From: a virus
Length of the DNA stretch: 37,009 nt
Virus record (IMG/VR): IMGVR_UViG_3300009103_000084
Coordinates: 1 to 37,009 of that record
Reading direction: 5' to 3' (one strand)
Both the position numbers and the translations under genes were made by a program. How positions within the stretch are numbered: the stretch's first letter is position 1; each line of letters opens with the position of its first letter. Positions 32,380 through 37,009 of the stretch are shown here, one piece after another. The notes under the pieces were generated by a model, which saw only the letters and a list, made by a program, of their open reading frames with translations, was not told where the DNA came from and did not search any database.

Positions 32380-33258
32380 TTAGTCGATCTCTGGAAGGCA
32401 GATTGCCTTGGTCGGTCTGGAATAGAAACCGAAGTGATCCTCTTTCGGGTCGATTGCTGCGGTTAGCTTGACCCGGTCTCCCCTTTCTGGGTAGATGCTG
32501 CTAGGAACCGATCCGTAAACCCGGTTGCCATTGTCGAGCTTAACAAGCATCTTGTCCTGCATCCCATAGGGACTCTCAACGGTCTTGATGGTGAGAACAA
32601 CACCGGAGATTTCGTGTCTCCCGGTTTCGAGCTTGGGAGCAGTGGAAAGGAGCAGAGCTTCAGCGTCTAGCTTGTCTGCTGCTTTTTCTAGAGCCGAAAC
32701 GCGACCCTCAGTAACCCAGTCGATTGCGTTCTCTTCGGTGGAAGAATCCAGCTGGTCACGAATTCCAATCGAACCCGGGACCGGAAGACCAGAGGCGTTG
32801 GTGAGCCAATCGGACAACAGGTTGCTTCCTTCGCCTCTTTGGTATCTCTTGTAGGCTGCGGTAGCTGCTTCCTTCAACCGGGGGACAAGAGCCTCGTTGC
32901 GCTTTAAGAGAGGAGCAACCTCCTTTTTGCGAATTTCAAGCTTAGCTTGGCGTTCTGCGTTTTTCTTGGCTGCGCGTTTCGCACGACCAGCCATCAAGCG
33001 ATCAAGTGCAGCTTGCGTGCGCCCGGTGTAGCGGTAGTGATACCACATTTTGCACTCTCCTCCGCACTCGTAGCACGTGAACCCGGGCCAGCCAGCAAAA
33101 CCACCAGCTCCCCCGCAACGTCGGCAATTTTCTTTTTTATCTTCGCTCCACTTGTAAACTCCGGACTTGGGGACGAGTTGTTCGGCCAATTCGTGAATAA
33201 CGGTGCCGGATTCGTCAAGGAGGGGAACCATCTTATCGAGATTGTATGTAGTAGGCAT
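32380..33258 (-). CDS. Zinc-finger and OB-fold early protein
   Basis: 292 aa. A DnaJ-like zinc knuckle is at about 45-70 (CRRCGGAGG and CYECGGEC). A very basic helix (GRAKRAAKKNAERQAKLEIR) follows, then a helical middle. The C-terminal domain (SGVVLTIKTVESPYGMQDKM, NGNRVYGSVPSSIYPERGDR) has an OB-like pattern with a closing FGFYSRPTKA. Similar zinc-OB proteins occur in other phages and bacteria without known function. A nucleic acid-binding role is likely. The leader carries AAGGA about 12 bases ahead of ATG 33258, plus A/C-rich sequence. Confidence 0.75.
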   Translation of the reverse strand: MPTTYNLDKMVPLLDESGTVIHELAEQLVPKSGVYKWSEDKKENCRRCGGAGGFAGWPGFTCYECGGECKMWYHYRYTGRTQAALDRLMAGRAKRAAKKNAERQAKLEIRKKEVAPLLKRNEALVPRLKEAATAAYKRYQRGEGSNLLSDWLTNASGLPVPGSIGIRDQLDSSTEENAIDWVTEGRVSALEKAADKLDAEALLLSTAPKLETGRHEISGVVLTIKTVESPYGMQDKMLVKLDNGNRVYGSVPSSIYPERGDRVKLTAAIDPKEDHFGFYSRPTKAICLPEID

Positions 33259-33286
33259 TGTATCAGATCCTTTCTTGGTTGGTGTT

Positions 33287-33310
33287 GCGCCCCGGGCGAA
33301 CCCGGGGCGC
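33287..33310 (-). other. Perfect 10-bp GC hairpin with UUCG loop on the early mRNA
   Basis: GCGCCCCGGG (33287-33296), loop CGAA, CCCGGGGCGC (33301-33310). Read on the minus strand the loop is TTCG closed by G-C, a very stable tetraloop, and AACACCAACC follows instead of a U-run. It lies between the genes at 33319 and 32380, upstream of the latter's leader, like the hairpin at 32336. On the plus strand TTTT follows, so it could also stop stray rightward transcripts. Confidence 0.65.
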
Positions 33311-33318
33311 TTTTGATG

Positions 33319-33594
33319 TTATTCCCAGCCTCCGAAACCGTCGTCTTTAAGTCCGACGATTTCAGCACCCTCGTTGGTCAATTCGACGAAGTAGCAGGTG
33401 CCAGCTCCACCATCGGTGTCTTCCCGGGACTCAACGAGACCCTTTTTGATGAGAGAACCGAGGACTGCCGCTTCGCTGTGGCTTCCGTCGCCGATCTCGT
33501 GGAGCCAACCGCTGCCGGGGCAATCCATCCCTTCTGCGATAATGTTGAGAAGGGCGGTTTCTTTTTCTGTCAGTGTGGTGTTTGTCTTAGCCAT
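33319..33594 (-). CDS. Winged-helix regulator candidate
   Basis: 91 aa. The pattern LTEKETALLNIIAEG, SEAAVLGSLIKKGLVESRED and CYFVELTNEGAEIVGL is that of a single winged helix-turn-helix with its wing, as in small MarR-like or PadR-like proteins. It has its own sigma70-type promoter with a perfect inverted repeat just upstream, so it may regulate itself and the sister promoter at 20.2 kb. Its first 19 bases equal those of the gene at 19565. Confidence 0.75.
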   Translation of the reverse strand: MAKTNTTLTEKETALLNIIAEGMDCPGSGWLHEIGDGSHSEAAVLGSLIKKGLVESREDTDGGAGTCYFVELTNEGAEIVGLKDDGFGGWE

Positions 33595-33600
33595 GTGTAC

Positions 33601-33629
33601 ATTTTATCACGATTACCCCATTTTGTCAA
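33601..33629 (-). promoter_or_regulatory. Sigma70-type promoter, predicted leaderless (sister of 20186)
   Basis: On the minus strand TTGACA (33629-33624), 17-bp spacer, TAAAAT (33606-33601), GTACAC, then ATG at 33594. The predicted +1 falls on the A of ATG. From the -10 through codon 6 it matches the promoter at 20186 in all but one base. Confidence 0.82.
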
Positions 33630-33639
33630 TTATGGGATT

Positions 33640-33659
33640 TATCACACGTTTATGTGATA
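33640..33659 (-). promoter_or_regulatory. Perfect operator: TATCACA-N6-TGTGATA
   Basis: Seven-base arms at 33640-33646 and 33653-33659 with a 6-base spacer, 10 bases upstream of the -35. The stop codon of the gene at 33650 lies inside it. The position suits an activator, or a repressor acting from upstream. Confidence 0.65.
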
Positions 33660-34054
33660 CTGGCAAGACCCGTCTGACGCTGCCAAGCAGCATGTTCCTC
33701 TTGGATCAGGAGAACCGTCACCCGTTCGTCCGGGGTTCCTTCCTTCCACGTGAGGACCCCCAGATATTTCCCCCGGCCAAGAACGATCGGACGTTGGTGG
33801 GGGCGCTTTTCCGGGTCCACTCCCATCTCGTCCAAGAAGGCCGAAATTGAAGGGGAAGGCAGACGCAAACGCCACTGCCTCTGCTCTTTAATAAGGGGAC
33901 TGAGCATCCAGGCCCGAAACCACTGTTTCGGATGGGTGACTGTCCAGTCCATTTGGTCAGCGCTTTTCATGGTGGTGTCTGGTTCTGCTCTTCTTCGACG
34001 CAAGGCCAACAGGAGAACAAGGGGGACTAGGATGATGAATAGGATTTCTGTCAT
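33650..34054 (-). CDS. Small early membrane-anchored protein
   Basis: 134 aa. A hydrophobic N-terminus (ILFIILVPLVLLLALRRRR, about 4-22) with a basic stop-transfer is a single membrane anchor. The rest is a soluble domain with Trp and Pro (VTHPKQWFRAWMLSPLIKE, RPIVLGRGKYLGVLTWKEG). Not recognised. A membrane-bound early protein could act against superinfection or on host processes. The leader is A/C-rich, nearly the same as that of the gene ending at 34094. Confidence 0.65.
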   Translation of the reverse strand: MTEILFIILVPLVLLLALRRRRAEPDTTMKSADQMDWTVTHPKQWFRAWMLSPLIKEQRQWRLRLPSPSISAFLDEMGVDPEKRPHQRPIVLGRGKYLGVLTWKEGTPDERVTVLLIQEEHAAWQRQTGLASIT

Positions 34055-34084
34055 GGTGTGTTTGGTGTTTGGTGTGTTTGTAGG
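34055..34084 (-). promoter_or_regulatory. CA-rich leader with CACCAAACACC repeats
   Basis: On the minus strand the bases before ATG 34054 read ACACACCAAACACCAAACAC and so on, without a Shine-Dalgarno site at usual spacing. The leader before ATG 34435 (34436-34455) repeats the motif almost exactly, which points to a shared initiation element. Confidence 0.6.
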
Positions 34085-34093
34085 AGATTGTAT

Positions 34094-34435
34094 TTAGTCG
34101 CGCATGAAACTAGCACCCAACTTGCGCTCAACACTGGCTGCTGCAGCGTAGATGCTTGATGCCTGAGATCGTGTTATTTCATCACAGGCGACTGCTTCCT
34201 CGATGTTGACCAAGACCACCGATCCATCGACTGCGTCCTGCAGGATGTCCCATGTCAAATCGTCCTTGATCAGGAGAAGAGACCCGGGCTTGTAGTCTTG
34301 CAACTCGTGCACTCGATCTACGATCTTTTTATCCTCGCATCCGTCGCCTAGTGCTTCAGAGATGCAGCAAGGGAGACCGAGTCGGTCCATCAGAACGGAC
34401 CACTCTTTTTCTGTGAATTTAATCGTCTTGTTCAT
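34094..34435 (-). CDS. Small early hypothetical protein
   Basis: 113 aa from ATG 34435; longer frames run back through the upstream gene. Alpha/beta, acidic: FTEKEWSVLMDRLGLPCCIS, LLLIKDDLTWDILQDAVDG, then a C-terminal Ala-rich helix (SSIYAAAASVERKLG). Not recognised. It lies second in the early operon, after the papain-like protein. Its 20-base leader contains only A, C and a few G. Confidence 0.6.
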   Translation of the reverse strand: MNKTIKFTEKEWSVLMDRLGLPCCISEALGDGCEDKKIVDRVHELQDYKPGSLLLIKDDLTWDILQDAVDGSVVLVNIEEAVACDEITRSQASSIYAAAASVERKLGASFMRD

Positions 34436-34455
34436 GGTGTGTTGGTGTTTGGTGG
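34436..34455 (-). promoter_or_regulatory. CA-rich leader, second copy
   Basis: CCACCAAACACCAACACACC on the minus strand runs right up to ATG 34435. It shares most of its bases with the leader at 34055. Confidence 0.6.
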
Positions 34456-35013
34456 TTAGTCGGTGATGATGATGGCGTGGCTCACACGGCTGCGGTTGTA
34501 TTTCCAGCCAGCCGGGATGGGGCGAGGGTGACGCTCCAACGTGTCGACAACCCAAGTGCTCTTGCTGGGCTTGTGAATTGCGATGAAATGACCATTGCGC
34601 GCTCCCCCAATGCGCAGAATGTATTTCTTATTGGACGGCTCAAGTTCCCGAATGAAACGAGCCACAGTGGGTCGCGTGTTGATGCTCTCATAATGGGTCG
34701 TGTCACGCTCGTAATTGTAGTGTATTGCGTTTGCACCCGGATTCCGGTGTTGCTGAATCTCCGTGGTGGTTTCGAACCCTGCGTAGTCGAGGAACTTTTC
34801 CAACTCGCCCACGTGCATCGTATCAAGACGCTCGTTGGGACGATGTTTGCGTTCAGGGTGTTCGTTTCTCCGATAGGCGCGAACCCAGGATTCGATGTGG
34901 GCAATGCTTACCCCGGTGATGGCCCTCAATGCGGCAAATCCGCAGAAGTGGTTTTCGTTCGCTTGTGGAACTGCATTGTAGAGACCGCTGGTGTTGATGT
35001 CTTTCTCGCTCAT
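34456..35013 (-). CDS. Papain-fold cysteine peptidase-like early protein
   Basis: 185 aa from ATG 35013. A GTG at 35031 would lie within the -10 box and was rejected. NHFCGFAALRAITG (21-34) places Cys24 at the start of a helix. KKYILRIGGARNGHFIAIHK (129-148) has His142, and VVDTLERHP has Asp157. Cys-helix, His-strand and Asp is the order of papain-like (C39/NlpC-like) folds. It is the first gene transcribed from its promoter, so it acts early, perhaps on a host protein, a conjugate or immunity factor. Activity is inferred. Confidence 0.6.
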   Translation of the reverse strand: MSEKDINTSGLYNAVPQANENHFCGFAALRAITGVSIAHIESWVRAYRRNEHPERKHRPNERLDTMHVGELEKFLDYAGFETTTEIQQHRNPGANAIHYNYERDTTHYESINTRPTVARFIRELEPSNKKYILRIGGARNGHFIAIHKPSKSTWVVDTLERHPRPIPAGWKYNRSRVSHAIIITD

Positions 35014-35021
35014 ACACGGGG

Positions 35022-35051
35022 AGTATATCACAGACTGGACATATTTGTCAA
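35022..35051 (-). promoter_or_regulatory. Leftward early promoter, almost leaderless
   Basis: On the minus strand TTGACA (35051-35046), 18-bp spacer, TATACT (35027-35022), eight bases, ATG at 35013. The expected +1 is only one or two bases before the ATG. The spacer contains CTGTGATA, which resembles half of the operator at 33640. Confidence 0.75.
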
Positions 35052-35145
35052 GTTCTCTTTTTCAGGTTCTCCGACCCCCTTCCTTACGGTATCGGAAAAC
35101 ATAGGCAATTTATTTAGACCATCGATTATATTCTGTGTAAGCCTC

Positions 35146-35174
35146 TTGACAGACATCAAGCGAGCTGGTTTAAC
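35146..35174 (+). promoter_or_regulatory. Rightward promoter candidate for the late arm
   Basis: TTGACA (35146-35151), 17-bp spacer, TTTAAC (35169-35174). The -35 is consensus and the -10 matches four of six positions. It would read through the hairpin at 35211 toward the HNH-like gene and the packaging genes. A second weaker pair, TTGCTG-17-TAGGAT, lies near 35324-35352. Confidence 0.5.
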
Positions 35175-35210
35175 GTTTACGTGTGGAGCGGATTCTTCCT
35201 CCATCACATC

Positions 35211-35243
35211 GGGTCATCCCGTCCCTAGACGGGACGATGACCC
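35211..35243. other. Long imperfect hairpin in the control region
   Basis: GGGTCATC...GTCCC (35211-35225) pairs with GGGAC GATGACCC (35231-35243): 8 + 5 base pairs with a 2-base bulge and a 5-base loop TAGAC. No U-run on either strand. It could be an operator, a processing site in the rightward leader, or part of an origin. Confidence 0.55.
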
Positions 35244-35372
35244 GGATGATGGGAAGGGAATCGAATTAAAACGGAGAGCGAGTCGCGTTGTGTTGTTGCA
35301 GATTAGACATTGTGTGCGCTTGTTGCTGTTGTTGACGACTCATGCTAGGATAGAACATCATGAAGGGCAAGT

Positions 35373-35738
35373 ATGGCTAGACTATCAAGCACGAGAACAC
35401 AAGACGCGAAGCAACACACGTTGAGTCGCATCATCAAGTCATATCGTGGCAAGGTTGCACGTCACGCAGGTGGTCCATTTGATACCTTCTTAGCGTTGCA
35501 ATGTTCACGCGACGGACTGGCACATTATATTGAGGCTCAATTGCAAGACGGCATGACGTGGGAGAACTATGGTGAAGTGTGGTGGTTTGCAAATCAGGAA
35601 CCTGCACGTGATTATAACCTCAAAGACCCGGAGCAGTTGTGCAGTTATTACAAATATTCTAGCTTTCGGCCTATGTTCACCAGAGATGTGCGCAACTTCA
35701 CCAACAATGGACTTCCTCTCACACCTAAGCAGACATAA
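35373..35738 (+). CDS. Degenerate HNH-like protein
   Basis: 121 aa. The frame MTWENYGEVWWFANQEP...DYNLKDPEQLCSYYKYSSFRPM (80-115) follows the phage HNH pattern 'mtWeNYGe-W-hiDHi-P...fdLsdpeQ...cfnyTNLrPL', but the catalytic WHIDH part reads WWFANQ and the TNL asparagine is Ser. The N-terminus has the usual basic helix (TLSRIIKSYRGKVARHAGG). So it looks like an HNH fold that lost its nuclease residues. AAGGG lies five bases upstream of the ATG, within a 6-codon frame (35360-35380) that overlaps the start. Confidence 0.65.
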   Translation: MARLSSTRTQDAKQHTLSRIIKSYRGKVARHAGGPFDTFLALQCSRDGLAHYIEAQLQDGMTWENYGEVWWFANQEPARDYNLKDPEQLCSYYKYSSFRPMFTRDVRNFTNNGLPLTPKQT

Positions 35739-36103
35739 TGGAAAGAGACATCGCAGATGATAACCATCCTTCGCGCCAGCAGAGCGAAGAAGACAGTGAA
35801 CTGAAAATAGCACAACGCAGATTTCGTTTTGTCATGGATCGAGCGGTTGCACATGTTCTAGATTCAGAAGACAGTGAACTTGCAGCATGGCAGGTGGCAT
35901 TTGCACTTGGATCACCAGCGTGCATGGGCATCACTATGGTGCAAAAGGCACAGGAACTTGGAGTGGGAAAGGCAGCAATATCAAAGGGAGCAACTGCATT
36001 TTGCAGAGCAGTCGATATTGAGCCGTCACAGTATATGTTGAGTCGCAAAGCCCAAACATCTTATAGAACACTGAGAAATGAGCAAGAACGAAAGCGAAAG
36101 TGA
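35738..36103 (+). CDS. HTH DNA-binding protein candidate
   Basis: 121 aa; the start overlaps the upstream stop (TAATG). The N-terminus is acidic and polar. The middle is helical (WQVAFALGSPACMGITMVQ), and KAQELGVGKAAISKGATAF (about 75-93) is a good helix-turn-helix with a recognition helix AAISKGATAFCRAV. The C-terminus is basic. Its place at the head of the late operon, ahead of the terminase, suits a late regulator or a packaging accessory. Confidence 0.65.
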   Translation: MERDIADDNHPSRQQSEEDSELKIAQRRFRFVMDRAVAHVLDSEDSELAAWQVAFALGSPACMGITMVQKAQELGVGKAAISKGATAFCRAVDIEPSQYMLSRKAQTSYRTLRNEQERKRK

Positions 36104-36620
36104 AAACGACGAAATAGCAGTCGAACTTACAAGGCGTTATCTATCCATTCAAAAGAAGGTTGCCCGGGTGAGAAAGCTTCTGGTTGAGTTGGTGCAAGAG
36201 TGTATAGAATTCAATGTGGTGTTTGAATCTGTGCTGCAGTGCAATACGTCTAGGGTGGGGTGGTGGATCAAAAAACATGCCCCAGCTATAGACCATGCCA
36301 TAGTGAAGAAGTTGTCATCTTTAGCTGGCAGAACTCACAACCCAGAACTTATCCAGTCTTGGCAGTTGCGCTTGCTTGGTCTTGTAAACCCCGTCCACCA
36401 TGCTGATAAACCGAAGGTAAAGAGGAGACAACAAAGAAGGCACAAGGAAAAGTCTTGGGTATACCACCTGAGCAAGGGACAGGAGGCGTTGAGCAAGCAA
36501 ATCGACAGGATGGGAGGCATGGGGGAGCTGACAGAAGAGCAGCGGGAACAGATGGTGGAACAGTTCGGGTCGTTCGCTGACACGCTCATTAAACTTAAAG
36601 GTAGGAGGGGTGGGGTATGA
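36078..36620 (+). CDS. Hypothetical protein upstream of terminase
   Basis: 180 aa; overlaps the HTH gene by 26 bases. Helical and charged: VELTRRYLSIQKKVARVRKL, SWQLRLLGLVNPVHHADKPK, a basic patch (KVKRRQQRRHKEK), and a C-terminal helix GELTEEQREQMVEQFGSFAD. Not recognised. A basic helical protein encoded just ahead of terS may assist packaging. Its stop lies in the palindrome at 36612. Confidence 0.6.
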   Translation: MSKNESESENDEIAVELTRRYLSIQKKVARVRKLLVELVQECIEFNVVFESVLQCNTSRVGWWIKKHAPAIDHAIVKKLSSLAGRTHNPELIQSWQLRLLGLVNPVHHADKPKVKRRQQRRHKEKSWVYHLSKGQEALSKQIDRMGGMGELTEEQREQMVEQFGSFADTLIKLKGRRGGV

Positions 36621-36626
36621 TACCCC
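36612..36626. other. Palindrome GGGGTAT-G-ATACCCC before terS
   Basis: Perfect 7-bp arms around a single G, overlapping the stop of the gene at 36078. More C-runs (CACCCCCAC) follow. The 126-base gap to terS (36621-36746) has no other gene and only a TTGACA without a -10. Packaging sites often lie next to terS, so this is a candidate for part of cos or pac; the function is unproven. Confidence 0.4.
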
Positions 36627-36746
36627 CTATACACCCCCACGCAGGGAGTCTCCTAAGCCCGGACGTAAACAACAGTTGGTGGTCGGCCCGTTGGTCTAAT
36701 CTGGGTATTGTGCGAACAATTTGACATACTCCAACGAATCCCGGGC

Positions 36747-37009
36747 ATGGCGAAAAAAGCAATAGCACGAAAGGTTGAAAAGCCAAAAAGTCCCTCCCTC
36801 CCGGACGGGACCCCCGATCTGGACAGGGTGAAGCTTAAAGGTGACGAGGGGCGGCGGGTCCTTTGTTCGATATACCGGGTAACGGAGGCGACCGTCAGCA
36901 GGTGGAAGCGGGACGGGGTAGACATGCACGATCCGCAAGCGGTAAAGAAGCACATTTCCTCGCTTCTGGTCAAACCCCCGGCTTACCGGGCAAGCGCACT
37001 CGACCCCCA
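36747..37009 (+). CDS. terS: Terminase small subunit, 5' part (continues at 1..414)
   Basis: ATG 36747 opens the small terminase gene; the frame continues across the joint to the stop at 412-414, total 185 aa. Residues 1-48 lie before the joint. A basic N-terminus (MAKKAIARKVEKPKSP) is followed by GDEGRRVLCSIYRVTEATVS (36-55), a helix-turn-helix that would bind the packaging site. No Shine-Dalgarno site is clear (CCCGGGC before ATG). The part from 36891 repeats the start of the window. Confidence 0.8.
   Translation, partial: MAKKAIARKVEKPKSPSLPDGTPDLDRVKLKGDEGRRVLCSIYRVTEATVSRWKRDGVDMHDPQAVKKHISSLLVKPPAYRASALDP
36891..37009. repeat. Right copy of the 119-bp terminal repeat (map joint)
   Basis: Exact copy of bases 1-119. 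It should be removed once when the sequence is closed into a 36,890-bp circle. Confidence 0.9.

Larger units (their letters stand above)
35014..35372. other. Divergent control region between early and late arms (no gene)
   Basis: This 359-base stretch separates the leftward gene starting at 35013 from the rightward gene at 35373. It holds a leftward promoter (35022-35051), a rightward promoter (35146-35174), an imperfect hairpin (35211-35243) and an A/T-rich part around 35085-35140. It is the main switch region by position. An origin could lie here, but I see no clear iterons. Confidence 0.6.

Noticed and set aside
34477-35424. 315-codon plus-strand frame over the papain-like gene and control region
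   Set aside because: It runs across the divergent promoters and hairpin and has no recognisable pattern; the minus-strand gene has a good promoter and start.
36719-36746. Promoter before terS (TTGACA near 36721)
   Set aside because: No -10-like hexamer lies 15-19 bp downstream; CCCGGG occupies that place.
36891-37009. True direct terminal repeat of the virion
   Set aside because: It lies wholly within the terS coding frame and its length equals a common assembler k-mer, so an assembly overlap explains it better.
1-37009. CRISPR array, tRNA genes, insertion sequences or integrase
   Set aside because: I found no regularly spaced repeats with unique spacers, no cloverleaf candidates and no transposase or integrase motifs. 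Small tRNAs could still be missed by eye.

Overview
The window is one complete or near-complete genome of a tailed double-stranded DNA phage. The first 119 bases recur exactly as the last 119 bases, inside the small terminase gene, so the sequence is a circular map with a unit length of 36,890 bp. The head genes are of the lambda type: GpA-like large terminase, gpW-like connector, lambda-type portal, S49 protease, scaffold and capsid. A tape measure protein without any sheath gene indicates a siphovirus. I see no integrase, lysogeny repressor or tRNA gene, so it is probably lytic. The host cannot be named from the sequence. Few genes have a Shine-Dalgarno site, and many starts follow A/C-rich leaders or look leaderless, which would suit a host that relies little on Shine-Dalgarno pairing.

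Layout. The rightward late arm starts at a promoter near 35.15 kb and crosses the map joint. It runs through three small genes (a degenerate HNH, an HTH protein and an unknown), then packaging and head genes (36.7 kb to 7.1 kb), tail genes (7.1 to 17.1 kb) and lysis genes (17.1 to 18.6 kb). A phosphoesterase gene comes last, before a bidirectional terminator at 19.53 kb. The leftward early arm (35.0 to 19.6 kb) starts with regulatory and accessory genes (papain-like protein, wHTH, zinc-finger/OB protein), followed by a nucleotide-metabolism operon and then replication genes. A single-gene leftward unit (19.6 to 20.2 kb) has its own strong promoter.

The central discovery is a 2-aminoadenine (Z) genome module at 31.1 to 22.5 kb. 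It encodes a MazG-like nucleotide pyrophosphohydrolase, a HAD deoxynucleotidase, an adenylosuccinate lyase (PurB), a PurZ-type synthetase in which serine replaces the PurA catalytic aspartate (GSEGKG), a dUTPase, an SSB and a PolA-family polymerase with 3'-5' exonuclease (DpoZ candidate). The likely route is dGTP to dGMP (MazG-like), dGMP plus aspartate to dSMP (PurZ), dSMP to dZMP (PurB), host kinases to dZTP, then polymerisation by DpoZ. In the characterised Z pathways PurB is supplied by the host, so a phage copy translationally coupled to purZ is unusual.

A second unusual layer is gene expression. Two early genes 13 kb apart share an almost identical cassette made of an inverted repeat, TTGACA, a 17-bp spacer, TAAAAT, 6 bp, then ATG followed by CA-rich codons. 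This predicts leaderless mRNAs. Other early genes and the capsid gene have CA-rich, Shine-Dalgarno-free leaders, two of them placed just after perfect GC-rich hairpins.
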